Positions 1 to 10,130 of a stretch of DNA of 64,000 bases are shown piece after piece (within the stretch, counting starts at the first letter, position 1; each line of letters opens with the position of its first letter). Both the position numbers and the translations under genes were made by a program. Source of the DNA: an uncultured Psychrobacter sp. (GTDB taxonomy: Bacteria; Pseudomonadota; Gammaproteobacteria; Pseudomonadales; Moraxellaceae); the NCBI GenBank assembly GCA_947495055.1, contig CANLXO010000002.1:62001-126000 (forward strand), written 5' to 3'. A model generated the notes under the pieces. That model was given only the letters and a program-made list of their open reading frames with translations, made no database searches and was not told where the DNA came from.

Positions 1-386
1 GGCGGTATGCCCGCGTGTACAAGGACCGTTTGCTCGTCTGGATACAGTAAAATCGGCTGATGACGTAACCATTCTAGCAATTCATCACAGTCGTCCGCTT
101 TAAAAATAGGCGCAGTTTTGTCCTTTTTCTTAAGCCGCGCGGCGCCGCGCCAAACGGCAATCAGATTGATATCGTGATTACCAAGTACTGTTGCCGCAGC
201 GCCCTGTTCACATAGTGATTTAACATATCGTAGCGTATTTAGCGAGTCTTCACCGCGTGCGACCAAATCCCCTGCAAACCATAATTTGTCTTGCTTAGGA
301 TCAAAATCTAACTTATCAATTAATTGTAAAAACGCGGCGTGGCAACCCTGCAAGTCACCGATGACATACTGATGGCGAAAACTCAT
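1..386 (-). CDS. apaH: Symmetrical bis(5'-nucleosyl)-tetraphosphatase ApaH (3' part missing)
   Basis: Hydrolyses diadenosine tetraphosphate (Ap4A) symmetrically to two ADP, in the cytoplasm. About 128 N-terminal residues are visible; the rest lies beyond the left edge. They carry the metallophosphoesterase motifs in order: GDLQG near residue 10, GDLVARG near 39, GNHD near 70 and VHAGIPP near the edge. The ATG at 386 opens directly with the family's MSFRHQYVIGDLQG-like N-terminus. It lies 34 bp downstream of ksgA on the same strand, as in the enterobacterial pdxA-ksgA-apaG-apaH cluster, but apaG is absent from that gap. The family call is firm; completeness cannot be judged. Confidence 0.93.
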   Translation of the reverse strand, partial: MSFRHQYVIGDLQGCHAAFLQLIDKLDFDPKQDKLWFAGDLVARGEDSLNTLRYVKSLCEQGAAATVLGNHDINLIAVWRGAARLKKKDKTAPIFKADDCDELLEWLRHQPILLYPDEQTVLVHAGIP

Positions 387-420
387 AACGCTTTACTAGT
401 CCTATCTGATATTTTAATTT

Positions 421-1284
421 TTAAACTTCAGAGCGCTGAGCTTGATTGCTCAAATTAACAAAGTCGCTGACACTGAGCGTTTCAGGGCGCGCTTGTGGAT
501 CGATACCACACTGTGCAAAATCGTCTTCGCTCAACGTCGGTAGCAGCGTTGACTTTTTAAAAATAGCACGCAAAGTCTTGCGGCGATGATTAAAAGTCTC
601 GCGCACCACAATGGCGAAATAACCCTCATCCTCTGCGACCACAGGCTTGACCACATGAGGCGTCAAGCGAAACACGGCGCTGGTGACTTTAGGCGGCGGA
701 TTAAAAGCGCCGCGCGGTACTGTCAGTAGATAGTCCGTCTCGCAGTGATATTGCATAATGACCGATAATCGTCCATAAGTCTTACTCCCGACATCAGCAG
801 TGATACGCTCAACCACTTCTTTTTGCAGCATAAAATGCATATCTTGAATCACATCAGCAAAATCTAATAAATGAAACAATATGGGCGTAGATATATTATA
901 AGGCAAATTACCTACTACCCGCAGCTGACCGCGCTCTTGATTATACAATTCGCGGTAGTCAACATGCATGGCATTGGCTTTGATAATGGTAAAGTTGGGA
1001 TGACTGTTGGCCCCAATTCGAATACGTAAGCTGTCTGCTAGATCACGGTCTAACTCAACTACCGTCATGGCGTTAACCTCCGCAAGTAGCGGCTCAGTCA
1101 GTGCACCCATACCAGGACCAATTTCAACCAAATTATCATCGCGCTCTAAACGAATGCTATCGACGATTTGACGAATAATGCTACCATCGTGCAAGAAGTT
1201 TTGACCAAAACGCTTACGCGGCTGATGCTTAGCGCCTCGCAAGTTGGCGTTGAGTGACTGAACATCAAAGGTATTTTTAGACAT
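421..1284 (-). CDS. ksgA: 16S rRNA (adenine1518-N6/adenine1519-N6)-dimethyltransferase
   Basis: Dimethylates two adjacent adenosines in the 3'-terminal hairpin of 16S rRNA during 30S maturation, using S-adenosylmethionine. At 287 aa it is slightly longer than the usual ~270. Visible motifs: GQNFLHD (residues 27-33), SAM-binding VEIGPGMG (53-60) and the catalytic NLPYN motif (126-130). The helical C-terminal domain contains the FNHRRKTL segment. It lies between pdxA (148 bp upstream) and apaH (34 bp downstream) on one strand, which suggests one transcription unit. Loss of this family typically gives kasugamycin resistance. No oddities seen. Confidence 0.97.
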   Translation of the reverse strand: MSKNTFDVQSLNANLRGAKHQPRKRFGQNFLHDGSIIRQIVDSIRLERDDNLVEIGPGMGALTEPLLAEVNAMTVVELDRDLADSLRIRIGANSHPNFTIIKANAMHVDYRELYNQERGQLRVVGNLPYNISTPILFHLLDFADVIQDMHFMLQKEVVERITADVGSKTYGRLSVIMQYHCETDYLLTVPRGAFNPPPKVTSAVFRLTPHVVKPVVAEDEGYFAIVVRETFNHRRKTLRAIFKKSTLLPTLSEDDFAQCGIDPQARPETLSVSDFVNLSNQAQRSEV

Positions 1285-1432
1285 ATAAACTTCTTAATAA
1301 GCAGAGTAACAAACAAATTATGCAACTATGAATACCGCCGTATTGCGGTAAAAAGCATTTTGGATTATAGCATAGCTCACAGGCAGTAATTTTACAGCAT
1401 GCATTGTATTGCTAAGACTAGAGCGTTTAAAA

Positions 1433-2497
1433 CTACTCTATAAGTGATTTGTTCGCCATCTCATTTGCCATCATTAGCGCCTGATACAGGCTAGTTGCAC
1501 TAGCGCCGCCGCGACCTGCTAGATCAAGCGCCGTACCATGATCGACAGAGGTGCGAATATAAGGCAGACCTAGCGTTAGATTCACGGTATCACCAAAGCC
1601 GTGTGATTTTAGCACTGGCAAGCCCTGATCGTGATACATGGCAATGACCGCGTCGCAGTTGGCTAGATGCCTTGGGGTAAATAGCGTGTCTGCTGGCATC
1701 GCCTCGCTGATATTAACGCCTTTAAAGATAAACTCTTGCAAGACAGGATTGATAATATCACGCTCCTCAAGCCCCAAATGACCGCCCTCGCCAGCGTGTG
1801 GATTGAGACCGCAAACTAAGATACGCGGCGCATCCAGTCCAAACTTAGTACGCATATCATCAATGACGATCTGTACCGTTTGTCTGACATTGTCTTGAGT
1901 AATAGCGGCAGGGACATCTCTTAGTGCTAAATGAGTCGTCACAAGAGCGACTTTCATGGCAGGATTGGCGAGCATCATGACGACTTTGTCATAGCCACTT
2001 TGTTGCATAAAAAATTCAGTATGACCGCTAAACATCGTGCCATCCAATAGCTTGATATCTGCATCAATCAAAGCAGACTTTTGCAGCGGTCCTGTGACGA
2101 TAGCAGCGATGCTCTTATCTGTTGCAAGGGTGTGCGCAAGCTGTAACTGCTGAGCGACCATAGCTGCGTTCTTAGTCTCGATGTAACCGGCGACGACAGG
2201 CTTAGCGCAAGGCGTGTTCAATAATAAAAATGCGTCATCTGCCAAGTCTATATGACTTACCTCATTATTAAGAGATGCAGATGACTCAATAGTTTGCCAT
2301 TTTGGAGCGTTTTTGATTACACCAGATGACACTAGATCAGCAGCGCGCGCTTGCATTGCTGCTTTATCAGCTGTGACCCAAATCGGCCTTGCAAAGTCTT
2401 GCAATTGACCTTGGGCAGCTAGTAGTAGTACAACGTCCATCCCTATACCTGCAGGCTCGCCTGTCGTTATAAGTAGCGGTTTTTTTGTCATAGTCAT
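1433..2497 (-). CDS. pdxA: 4-hydroxythreonine-4-phosphate dehydrogenase
   Basis: NAD-dependent oxidation of 4-phosphohydroxy-L-threonine in the DXP-dependent pyridoxal 5'-phosphate pathway. 354 aa, against about 330 usual; the extra length is an insertion near residues 45-105. The metal ligands align as H189 (TTHLALRD), H234 (NPHAGEGG) and H289 (YHDQG), with the same 45- and 55-residue spacings as E. coli H166/H211/H266. The C-terminal TSVDHGTALDLAG signature is intact. It is the upstream gene of a pdxA-ksgA-apaH group. The first ATG (2497) gives MTMTKKPLL; the ATG two codons later (2491) is equally plausible. Confidence 0.96.
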   Translation of the reverse strand: MTMTKKPLLITTGEPAGIGMDVVLLLAAQGQLQDFARPIWVTADKAAMQARAADLVSSGVIKNAPKWQTIESSASLNNEVSHIDLADDAFLLLNTPCAKPVVAGYIETKNAAMVAQQLQLAHTLATDKSIAAIVTGPLQKSALIDADIKLLDGTMFSGHTEFFMQQSGYDKVVMMLANPAMKVALVTTHLALRDVPAAITQDNVRQTVQIVIDDMRTKFGLDAPRILVCGLNPHAGEGGHLGLEERDIINPVLQEFIFKGVNISEAMPADTLFTPRHLANCDAVIAMYHDQGLPVLKSHGFGDTVNLTLGLPYIRTSVDHGTALDLAGRGGASATSLYQALMMANEMANKSLIE

Positions 2498-2557
2498 CTA
2501 TTCCCATTATTATAAGTATCTGATTTTATTTGTATTTTAATATCATTATTTGAGTTG

Positions 2558-2577
2558 TCTTTTTATAGTGAATAACT
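2558..2577 (+). repeat. Possible solo end of the dispersed intergenic repeat
   Basis: About 20 bp upstream of dnaB (a TTTTTATAGTGAAT core followed by AACT) closely resembles the right end of the repeat copy near 15785-15803. It lacks the GC-rich core of the full copies. It could be a decayed remnant or a chance AT-rich match, so this is weakly supported. Confidence 0.25.
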
Positions 2578-2749
2578 GCTTTGTAAAGATAATTTTTTAT
2601 CTTAACTCTAAAGAGGGGTGATAATGTGCTAGACTTTCGCATTTGATTGTAGCATTAATTACTCACTTATTAAGACAGGATATCGCACCTTAATCACAGA
2701 GTTTATTCCGATAAAAAGACATCTATTTTAAAAATAAAACTAGGCACTC

Positions 2750-4150
2750 ATGGCAGACACCGAAAAAACCGACGACTTACTCAATCAAACGCCGCCGCAT
2801 AATATCGATATCGAAAAGGCGCTGCTTGCCTCTTTAATGAGCATTGAAGAGGCGTACGAAAAAATCGCTGATATCGTCACCAAAGATGACTTTTATGCAG
2901 GGAGGCATCAACATATCTTTGCAGGTATTGCGCATTTAGCAGCAGTCAATGAGCCGTATGACACCGTGATGGTGCATGACTGGCTTGAGGCGCAAAAGCT
3001 ACTCAAAAGCGCAGGCGGCGATAGCTATTTGGCAGATATTTTAAGTCAAAGTCCAGCGACACTGTTTAACCTGACCGCTTATGCGCAGCGCGTACGTGAG
3101 CTCTCAACGCTGCGCCAACTCATTACCACTGGCAACGATATGCTGACCCTCGCCTACAATCCAAAGGATCAAACGGTCAGCGATATCTTGGACAATGTTG
3201 AGGCCAAAATTTTTAGCATTAATGAGCAGCATAATAAACGTGCTGAGCAGCGCGGCCCTGTTGGTATCACCTCAGTATTGACCAACGTGATTGACAAGAT
3301 TCAAGAACTCAAATCCAACCCTGATGGCATGATTGGACTGCAAACGCCTTTTGCTGAACTTAATAATAAAACCCAAGGCTTACAAGCAGGAGACTTGGTC
3401 ATCGTCGCCGCGCGTCCCTCTATGGGTAAGACCACTTTTGCCATGAACTTAGCAGAAGGCGTGTTATTTAACGAAGACTTGCCTGTAGTGGTATTTTCGA
3501 TGGAGATGCCCGCCGAATCCATCGTCATGCGTCTGCTCTCCTCGTGGGGCGCGATCAATCAGACTCACCTGCGCTCAGGACAGATGAATGAAGATGAATG
3601 GGCAAAGATGATGAACGCTATTCAGCACTTGCAGTCCAAGCACTTATACATCGACGACAGTACCGCGCTGCCGCCATCAGAGATGCGCTCACGCTGTCGC
3701 CGTATTGCTAAAAACCATGATGGTAAGCTTGGTGCGATTATCGTCGATTATCTACAATTGATGAAGGTGCCTAGTCTCGATGGTAACCGTGTTGGTGAAA
3801 TCTCTGAGATCTCGCGTAGTCTCAAGGCTTTGGCGCGTGAACTTGAATGCCCAGTCATTGCACTCTCACAGCTCAACCGTAGCCTTGAGAACCGTCCTAA
3901 CAAGCGCCCTATTATGTCCGATTTGCGTGAGTCAGGTGCCATCGAGCAGGATGCCGATTTGATCATGTTTATCTACCGAGATGAGGTCTATAACGAAAAT
4001 ACTGATCATAAAGGCGTGGCTGAGGTCATCATCGGTAAGCAGCGTAACGGACCTATCGGTACGATACGCTTGGCATTTGAAGGACAATTTACCCGCTTTA
4101 CTAACCTAACGCCTGAGTATTATCAAGGTGCCACTTTTGATGATGAATAA
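2750..4150 (+). CDS. dnaB: Replicative DNA helicase DnaB
   Basis: Hexameric 5'-3' helicase that unwinds DNA ahead of the replisome and recruits primase. 466 aa, the usual length. The N-terminal primase-interaction domain covers roughly residues 15-120, followed by a linker and a RecA-like ATPase. Walker A is ARPSMGKTT near residues 221-229 and Walker B is IIVDYLQLM near 329. The C-terminus holds the typical ALSQLNRSLE and DLRESGAIEQDAD signatures, with no intein. alr follows 57 bp downstream on the same strand, a dnaB-alr pairing common in Gammaproteobacteria. Confidence 0.98.
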   Translation: MADTEKTDDLLNQTPPHNIDIEKALLASLMSIEEAYEKIADIVTKDDFYAGRHQHIFAGIAHLAAVNEPYDTVMVHDWLEAQKLLKSAGGDSYLADILSQSPATLFNLTAYAQRVRELSTLRQLITTGNDMLTLAYNPKDQTVSDILDNVEAKIFSINEQHNKRAEQRGPVGITSVLTNVIDKIQELKSNPDGMIGLQTPFAELNNKTQGLQAGDLVIVAARPSMGKTTFAMNLAEGVLFNEDLPVVVFSMEMPAESIVMRLLSSWGAINQTHLRSGQMNEDEWAKMMNAIQHLQSKHLYIDDSTALPPSEMRSRCRRIAKNHDGKLGAIIVDYLQLMKVPSLDGNRVGEISEISRSLKALARELECPVIALSQLNRSLENRPNKRPIMSDLRESGAIEQDADLIMFIYRDEVYNENTDHKGVAEVIIGKQRNGPIGTIRLAFEGQFTRFTNLTPEYYQGATFDDE

Positions 4151-4207
4151 CACGATAAATATCTAGAGCACCCTTACTCATATAATGGCTACTTAACAAG
4201 GCAAATT

Positions 4208-5320
4208 ATGCGCACTGCTACCGTCACAATTAACCCGCAAGCTATGACTCATAACCTGATGCAAGTCAAAAAGCGCGCGCCCAGCGCTAAAGTACTAGCG
4301 ATGGTAAAAGCCAATGCCTATGGTCATGGCATAGCAGCGGTTTTACCTGCTTTAGAGCAGGCAGATGGTATTGGAGTCGCAAGTTTCACCGAAGCTTTTG
4401 AGGCACGCCGTTTAGGTTGGGATAAGGCAGTCGGATTGGTCGAAGGTGTGTTTAGCGCAAGCGAGTGGCAACAAGCCATAGATAACGGGTGTAGCTGCGT
4501 CGTTCATCATGCCCCGCAATTGCAGTGGGCGCTTAATTGTGTACCTATACCAGATAGCCCAACGCGAACGGTTTGGCTTAAATATAATACGGGCATGAAC
4601 CGCTTGGGTTTTGATGAGCAAGGGGTTATCAGCGCAGCCAAGCTTTTATATGACGCAGGATACCAGCTTATCTTAACAACGCACTTTGCTAATGCTGATG
4701 ACTGCGATCATTCTTTAACCTCTATGCAAATACAGCGTTTCAATGAGGTGCTCACTATCTTGCATCGAGACGTCGATAAAAATATTAAAGCATCGCTCTG
4801 TAATTCAGCGGGCATTATTAATTACCCCGATAGCCACTGTGATTGGGTGCGACCTGGAATTATGTTGTATGGTAGCTCGCCTGTCACCGATCAGTCTGCA
4901 AGCGAGTTAAACTTGCAAGCGGTCATGGACTTTAGCGCGCAGATTATGGCGTTTCAAACTGTCAAGCAAGGCGAGGCTATCGGCTATGGTAGTCGCTGGG
5001 TCGCTGACAAGGACACTAGAACCGCGCTTGTGAGTGTTGGCTATGGCGATGGTTATCCGCGAGTCGTCAATGATGAGGCTTATGTACAAGTTATCGATTC
5101 AGCAACGCAAAAGCGTTATACCTGCTCTGTCATAGGACGCGTGGCGATGGATATGCTGGTCATAGACGTTAGTCGTACGCCGATAGATCTTGCGCTAGAT
5201 AGTAAAGTGATACTTTGGGGCGCAACGTTACCAGTCGATGACGTCGCGCAGCACGCAGGTACGATTAGCTATGAGCTATTGTGCCGTCTTAGTAATCGTC
5301 CTTTGCGAGTGATTACCTAA
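4208..5320 (+). CDS. alr: Alanine racemase
   Basis: PLP-dependent interconversion of L- and D-alanine for peptidoglycan. 370 aa, typical length. The PLP lysine is K34 in MVKANAYGHG. The catalytic tyrosine lies in the IGYGSRW segment near residue 259. The VGYGDGYPR and GRVAMDM signatures are intact. It starts 57 bp after dnaB and is probably co-transcribed. The TTATG start follows a weak AAGG-type ribosome site. Confidence 0.97.
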   Translation: MRTATVTINPQAMTHNLMQVKKRAPSAKVLAMVKANAYGHGIAAVLPALEQADGIGVASFTEAFEARRLGWDKAVGLVEGVFSASEWQQAIDNGCSCVVHHAPQLQWALNCVPIPDSPTRTVWLKYNTGMNRLGFDEQGVISAAKLLYDAGYQLILTTHFANADDCDHSLTSMQIQRFNEVLTILHRDVDKNIKASLCNSAGIINYPDSHCDWVRPGIMLYGSSPVTDQSASELNLQAVMDFSAQIMAFQTVKQGEAIGYGSRWVADKDTRTALVSVGYGDGYPRVVNDEAYVQVIDSATQKRYTCSVIGRVAMDMLVIDVSRTPIDLALDSKVILWGATLPVDDVAQHAGTISYELLCRLSNRPLRVIT

Positions 5321-5408
5321 ATTACTCTTAAAATGTTAACGCCTATCTCTGTGCAAGGATTTATACCCGTTAAACCCTTTGGCGTCAGATTCTGACCGAA
5401 ATTTGCCG

Positions 5409-5436
5409 TTTACATTAAAGGGAATTCAGCTATACT
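5409..5436 (+). promoter_or_regulatory. Predicted sigma-70 promoter of argF
   Basis: A -35-like TTTACA (5409-5414) and a -10-like TATACT (5431-5436) are separated by 16 bp in the alr-argF gap. Transcription would start near 5443, leaving a leader of about 75 nt. The good -10 and spacing make it a plausible argF promoter. I could not identify an ARG box with confidence. Confidence 0.45.
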
Positions 5437-5519
5437 AAAAGTTTGTTATCACCCGCGTATACTCGTTTATGCGACAGGATTGAGGGCGGATAACGTTTTT
5501 TTGACTTGCTAGGATTGCT

Positions 5520-6443
5520 ATGAGTTTGCGCCATTTTTTGACCTTGTCTGATTTAACCCGTACCGAACTCCAAGACCTTATCAAACGTGCCAGCGAGCTG
5601 CGTAAAATGCAGCATGCGGGTGAGATTTATCAGCCTTTTGTGGGTCGTACGCTTGGCATGATATTTGAAAAGTCATCGACCCGCACCCGTATCTCTTTTG
5701 AGACGGGTATGGGACAGTTTGGTGGTAGTGCGATATTTTTGTCACCCAATGACACTCAGCTGGGTCGCGGCGAACCGTTAGAGGACTCAGCGCGCGTCAT
5801 CTCAAGTATGGTCGATATCATTATGATACGTACCTTTGGTCACCAAAAGGTTGAGACCTTTGCTGAGTATTCAAGCGTTCCTATCATTAACGCATTGACC
5901 GACGACTTTCATCCCTGCCAATTGCTCGCCGACATGCAAACCTTTTATGAGCACCGCGGTAGTATCGAGAACAAAATCGTCACTTGGGTTGGCGACGGCA
6001 ATAATATGTGCGCCTCCTTTATGCAAGCGGCGAATCAGTTTGGCTTTGAGCTACGCGTTGCCGCGCCTTATGGCTTTGAGCCTGATACCGATCTGATGAA
6101 ACGTTTTTCGCACTGCGTAAGCTTAGTCGAAAACGTGCAAGACGCTGCCAAAGACTCCAACCTTATTGTCACTGATGTCTGGGCAAGCATGGGTCAAGAG
6201 TCTGAGCAAAACACCCGCGCGCGCCGTTTTGCGCCTTATCAAGTCACGCCGTCACTGCTTGACAAAGCTGACCCTGATGTCATCTTTATGCACTGCTTGC
6301 CGGCCCATCGCGGTGAGGAGATATCGTACGATATGCTAGATGATCCACGCTCAGTAGTATGGGATGAGGCTGAAAACCGTCTACATGCACAAAAGGCATT
6401 GATGGAGTTTTTACTTAAAGATAAGATTAAACTACTTTCTTAG
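5520..6443 (+). CDS. argF: Ornithine carbamoyltransferase
   Basis: Condenses ornithine and carbamoyl phosphate to citrulline in arginine biosynthesis. 307 aa, usual length. The carbamoyl phosphate motif SSTRTR is at residues 52-57, with HPCQ near 129 and the ornithine-side HCLPA near 258. The N-terminus [11 protein letters not shown] is characteristic of the anabolic enzyme. It stands alone behind its own promoter-like sequence and is followed by a strong terminator at 6467. argJ of the same pathway is 43 kb away in this window, so arginine genes are scattered. Confidence 0.97.
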   Translation: MSLRHFLTLSDLTRTELQDLIKRASELRKMQHAGEIYQPFVGRTLGMIFEKSSTRTRISFETGMGQFGGSAIFLSPNDTQLGRGEPLEDSARVISSMVDIIMIRTFGHQKVETFAEYSSVPIINALTDDFHPCQLLADMQTFYEHRGSIENKIVTWVGDGNNMCASFMQAANQFGFELRVAAPYGFEPDTDLMKRFSHCVSLVENVQDAAKDSNLIVTDVWASMGQESEQNTRARRFAPYQVTPSLLDKADPDVIFMHCLPAHRGEEISYDMLDDPRSVVWDEAENRLHAQKALMEFLLKDKIKLLS

Positions 6444-6466
6444 TTTTATGCGTTACAGCGGACAGC

Positions 6467-6502
6467 AAAAAGGCAGATTACTTATGGTAGTCTGCCTTTT
6501 TT
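6467..6502. terminator. Bidirectional intrinsic terminator between argF and rpiA
   Basis: A stem with GGCAGA/TCTGCC core arms and a 4-nt loop is flanked by A-runs on the left and T-runs on the right, so it can work in both directions. It lies between the convergent 3' ends of argF and rpiA. Confidence 0.9.
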
Positions 6503-6537
6503 AGTAAAGCGAAAAATGTATACTGCTTCTTAAAATT

Positions 6538-7200
6538 CTAACGTTTTAAAGTCTCAACGCCATTACTACTCGCTTTTAAGAGAATATCAGCTTGGTTAGC
6601 GGCAAAGATACCATTACAAACCACACCCACAATATTATTAAGCTCTTTCTCAAGCGCTACCGGATTGCTGACATCCAAATCATAGGTATCTAAAATCACA
6701 TTACCATAATCGGTAACAAAGTCCTCACGATAAACAGGTTCACCGCCTAGACGAGCCAACTGCCGAGCAACGTAGGAGCGTGCCTGTGGTAATACTTCGA
6801 TTGGGACTGGGAATGCGCGACCTAGAATATCGACACTCTTACTCTCATCAACCATACAGATAAACTTATTGGACGCTGCAGCGACGATTTTTTCACGAGT
6901 CAGTGCACCACCACCGCCTTTAATCAATTGTAAATGGGCATTAACTTCATCAGCACCATCGATATAGACATCAAGTGTGCCTGCAAAGTTTAGATCGACA
7001 ATCTCGATGCCCAATGCTCTGAGCTTGTCTTCAGTGGCCTGCGAGCTGGCCACCGCGCCAGCAAGCTTGACCTGCGGCAATAGCTCAATTAAACAGTTGA
7101 CTGTACTGCCTGTCCCTACGCCAAGTATCATATTATCTTCGATATAACTTAGCGCCGCGCGGGCTGCGGCTTGCTTTTGTGCTTGCTGATCACTCATCAT
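6538..7200 (-). CDS. rpiA: Ribose-5-phosphate isomerase A
   Basis: Interconverts ribose-5-phosphate and ribulose-5-phosphate in the non-oxidative pentose phosphate pathway. 220 aa, matching the ~219 aa family norm. The phosphate-binding GVGTGST is near residue 27, DGADEVN near 81 and [11 protein letters not shown] near 94, with the catalytic Asp/Glu/Lys residues inside these segments. It is a single gene, convergent with argF. Two consecutive ATG codons (7200, 7197) give alternative starts that differ by one residue. Confidence 0.97.
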   Translation of the reverse strand: MMSDQQAQKQAAARAALSYIEDNMILGVGTGSTVNCLIELLPQVKLAGAVASSQATEDKLRALGIEIVDLNFAGTLDVYIDGADEVNAHLQLIKGGGGALTREKIVAAASNKFICMVDESKSVDILGRAFPVPIEVLPQARSYVARQLARLGGEPVYREDFVTDYGNVILDTYDLDVSNPVALEKELNNIVGVVCNGIFAANQADILLKASSNGVETLKR

Positions 7201-7350
7201 AAATCCTTGACAGAATAAACGTATCGTCTTAAAAGTTAAAAAGTTAAAAGGCGCGCATATTATAACTGATGCTTGTTAGATATGTCAGCGTAAAACCAAT
7301 TCTAATAATGAGGTCTTCCACCCGGAATTGATAACCCATATAAATGCCTT

Positions 7351-8661
7351 TTAAACCCCAGAGACATGAGGTAACCAAAACACCAAAGCTAGTAGCGTCG
7401 CTAATAATACTGGCGGCGTAATAAGCAGGCCGATTTTCATATACTGCCCCCAGCTGATTTTATAGTCCTTTTCTGCCAATACATGCAGCCATAACAAGGT
7501 CGCAAGACTGCCAATGGGCGTAAACTTCGGCCCCAGATCATTGCCAATGACATTGGCATAAATCATCAGCTCGCGAGTCGCTGAGGGTACTTGCGCGCTA
7601 TCGATAGCTAGTGCACCTACCAAGGTAGATGGCATGTTATTCATAATAGAAGCCACAATCGCTGAAAGAAATCCTGTGCCTACTGTGGCGATGATATTGC
7701 CTTGCTGCCCTAACCAGTTGAGTATTTGAGCACCATAAGCCGTCAGTCCTGCGTTACCCAAGCCATACACCACCAAATACATACCGATTGAAAACAAGAC
7801 GATTTGCCAAGGCGCTTTACGTACGACGTCAGACACCGAAACAACCGCATCTCGCCCGCCTTGCCACCAGCGGCCTGCAATTGCTATCAGCACCAGCGCA
7901 GCAACGCCAGTCACGAAGGAGATAGGAATACCTAATGACTCAGTCGCAAAATAAGCAACCAATAACAAAGCAAGTAGCGGAAAGGCGGCTTTAAACACCA
8001 GTGGATCTTCGATAGCGGATGCAGGTGCGCTAAGATTGGCAATGGAATATTGTGTTGGAATTTGGCGCGCATAGACTACCCACAGCACTGCTAATGTCGC
8101 GATGACAGAGACAATATTGACTGGCACCATGACCGCCGCATAACGTCCAAAGCCGATATCAAAATAATTGGCGCTGACGATATTAACCAGATTAGAAGTC
8201 ACTAACGGCAAACTTGCGGTATCAGCGATAAAGCCTGTGGCGATGATAAAAGCCAATGCCGATGGCGGTGAAAACTTAAGCCGTAGCAAGATAGCGATGA
8301 CAATCGGTGTTAGGAGTAATGCAGCCCCATCATTGGCAAAAAACGCGGAGATAAATGCGCCCAGTATCACAATCATGGGAAACAACAACCGTCCTTGTCC
8401 ATTGCCAAGTCTGGCTACATGCAGGGCGGCCCAACCAAAAAATCCCGCTCTATCTAAGATAAGTGAGATGATGATAAGCGCCACAAAAGTAAAGGTTGCA
8501 TCCCAGACGATGTCCCATACAATACCAACATCGGATAATTGCACCACGCCAAAAGCTAAGGCGATTAAAGCCCCACCCATCGCGCTCCAACCAATGCCCA
8601 ATCCTTTAGGCTGCCATATCACCAAAACTAAAGTCACGATAAAGATAATTAATGCGAGCAT
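7351..8661 (-). CDS. arsB: Arsenite efflux membrane protein ArsB
   Basis: Inner-membrane arsenite/antimonite extruder of the ArsB/NhaD (ion transporter) superfamily, probably proton-driven in the absence of arsA. 436 aa, against about 429 in E. coli, with around a dozen hydrophobic segments. The family's [15 protein letters not shown] segment (near residue 105) and SNLVNIVSA segment (near 157) are present. It is the last gene of the arsR-arsC-arsH-arsB run, 93 bp after arsH. No arsA or arsD is present nearby. Confidence 0.93.
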   Translation of the reverse strand: MLALIIFIVTLVLVIWQPKGLGIGWSAMGGALIALAFGVVQLSDVGIVWDIVWDATFTFVALIIISLILDRAGFFGWAALHVARLGNGQGRLLFPMIVILGAFISAFFANDGAALLLTPIVIAILLRLKFSPPSALAFIIATGFIADTASLPLVTSNLVNIVSANYFDIGFGRYAAVMVPVNIVSVIATLAVLWVVYARQIPTQYSIANLSAPASAIEDPLVFKAAFPLLALLLVAYFATESLGIPISFVTGVAALVLIAIAGRWWQGGRDAVVSVSDVVRKAPWQIVLFSIGMYLVVYGLGNAGLTAYGAQILNWLGQQGNIIATVGTGFLSAIVASIMNNMPSTLVGALAIDSAQVPSATRELMIYANVIGNDLGPKFTPIGSLATLLWLHVLAEKDYKISWGQYMKIGLLITPPVLLATLLALVFWLPHVSGV

Positions 8662-8684
8662 GGAGCAACCTTATTTGAGCTGAC

Positions 8685-8739
8685 TTTTTTAACCGGCTTG
8701 TTTTAACCGAATTGGTTTAGCTGGTTTGGTTTAGCCGAC
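8685..8739. repeat. Short degenerate tandem repeat between arsH and arsB
   Basis: Four imperfect units of roughly 14-16 bp, each starting with a T-run then AACCG or AGC(C/T)G, fill most of the 93-bp arsH-arsB spacer. It looks like slippage-derived sequence. No function can be read from it. Confidence 0.4.
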
Positions 8740-8754
8740 TTAATATATAAAAGA

Positions 8755-9516
8755 TTAGAGCGATTTTTGATTGACACGTTGCGATACTGCTTCAGCGTTT
8801 TCAACACGTTCTGAATAGCGATTAGTCAGATAGGCTGAGCGTCCACGAGTGAGCCAAGTGAACTTTACTAGCTCCTCACAGACATCAACGAGGCGCAGAT
8901 ATAAGGGCGACTTGTCCATGCGATTATCGTCGTTAAACTCTAAAAAGGCCTTAGGGATAGACGATTGATTGGGGATAGTAATCATACGCATCCAGCGCCC
9001 AAGAATACGCAGCTGATTGACGGTATTAAAGCTTTGACTGCCACCGCTGACTTGCATCACCGCTAAGGTTTTGCCTTGGGTTGGACGTACGCCGCCCAGT
9101 GCGAGTGGTATCCAATCGATTTGTGCTTTCATAATACTGGTGATACTACCGTGACGCTCTGGACTCACCCACAGCATACCCTCTGACCACTGCGCCAACT
9201 CGCGCAGCTCTTGTACCTTTGGATGATCGCTATCAGCATCGTCAGGTAGCGGTAGACCTGATGGATTAAACATCCTTACCTCGCAGCCATACCAACGCAA
9301 TAGCCGACTTGCCTCCTCGCTTGCCAACCTAGAAAACGAGCGCTCACGTAATGAGCCGTATAGCACGAGTATCTTTGGCGGATGACGTGGATCATTTGGG
9401 GCAATCAGCGATTCAATATCGATCGGTTGTAATTGACTGGCATCAATGTTGGGCAAGTCATCTAGCTTCAATGAATCCTCCTCTGCGTGAGGCTGATTTT
9501 TATTCGCTTTTGTCAT
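8755..9516 (-). CDS. arsH: Arsenical resistance protein ArsH (NADPH-dependent FMN reductase)
   Basis: Flavodoxin-like flavoprotein. Characterised ArsH proteins reduce or oxidise organoarsenicals and other substrates with NADPH. 253 aa, typical. The FMN-binding loop [10 protein letters not shown] is near residue 54. The ArsH signature [20 protein letters not shown] spans about residues 116-135. The start overlaps the 3' end of arsC by 17 bp, indicating translational coupling. ArsH often accompanies arsB where methylated or aromatic arsenicals are handled; its substrate here is unknown. Confidence 0.95.
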   Translation of the reverse strand: MTKANKNQPHAEEDSLKLDDLPNIDASQLQPIDIESLIAPNDPRHPPKILVLYGSLRERSFSRLASEEASRLLRWYGCEVRMFNPSGLPLPDDADSDHPKVQELRELAQWSEGMLWVSPERHGSITSIMKAQIDWIPLALGGVRPTQGKTLAVMQVSGGSQSFNTVNQLRILGRWMRMITIPNQSSIPKAFLEFNDDNRMDKSPLYLRLVDVCEELVKFTWLTRGRSAYLTNRYSERVENAEAVSQRVNQKSL

Positions 9517-9910
9517 GATAAATCGTCTCGCCGTCTTCTTTAGTAAAGCTGCTTACTGGATTTTCTAACAATTCAAACACCCGCTCTGATGGTCGGCATA
9601 ACGCTGCGCCCTTATCCGTGACCACGATAGGACGATTGATTAAGATAGGATGCGCCATCATCGCATCGATAATATGGTCATCAGATAACTCAGGATTGTC
9701 TAAGCCCAGCTCATCATTGATGGCTTCTTTACTACGTAGTAACTCTCTTGGCGAGATATTCATTTTTGCCAATAGCGCAACCAAGTAATCACGGCTCGGC
9801 GGGTTTTTCAGATATTCCACTACTTCTGGCTGCTCGCCTGACGCCTTCATGATGGCAAGCGTATTGCGAGAGGTACCGCAGTTTGGATTATGAAAAATTA
9901 ATGGTTTCAT
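9500..9910 (-). CDS. arsC: Arsenate reductase, glutaredoxin-coupled ArsC type
   Basis: Reduces arsenate to arsenite with glutathione/glutaredoxin, giving the ArsB substrate. 136 aa, usual 117-141. The catalytic cysteine is C11 in [11 protein letters not shown]. The arginine in [11 protein letters not shown] corresponds to the conserved substrate-binding arginine of the R773 enzyme. Its 3' end overlaps arsH by 17 bp. It is separated from arsR by 220 bp that contain a dispersed repeat (9935-10041), unusual spacing for an otherwise compact operon. Confidence 0.96.
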   Translation of the reverse strand: MKPLIFHNPNCGTSRNTLAIMKASGEQPEVVEYLKNPPSRDYLVALLAKMNISPRELLRSKEAINDELGLDNPELSDDHIIDAMMAHPILINRPIVVTDKGAALCRPSERVFELLENPVSSFTKEDGETIYHDKSE

Positions 9911-9934
9911 AGCAATCTCACCTATTTTTTGAAT

Positions 9935-10041
9935 CTATAGAGAATTCAGCATAAAAACGATACAGTGGAACTGGAATGAATTTTACGCAGTATCGAGCAG
10001 CGCAGGCACAGCACGCCAGAAAAATTTATACCAGTTCCACG
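9935..10041 (-). repeat. Dispersed intergenic repeat, copy A (hairpin-forming)
   Basis: Near-perfect 20-bp inverted arms (9965-9984 and 10021-10040, 18 of 20 matching, core GGAACTGG/CCAGTTCC) enclose a GC-rich 36-bp loop. Read on the minus strand, it shares GGAACTGGTATAAATTTTT, then a GTGCTGTGCC and GCTGCTCGAT core, with the copy near 21171. Its far end, TATCGTTTTTATxxTGAATT, is shared with the copy near 15781. It lies inside the ars operon between arsR and arsC. Confidence 0.8.
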
Positions 10042-10130
10042 TTGACATATAATGTATCTGTTTTATTTAGAATCGACTATAGTTATTAAGAAGATGTTTA
10101 TTAATAGTAGCTAGCTGCTTAGCGCTTGCC

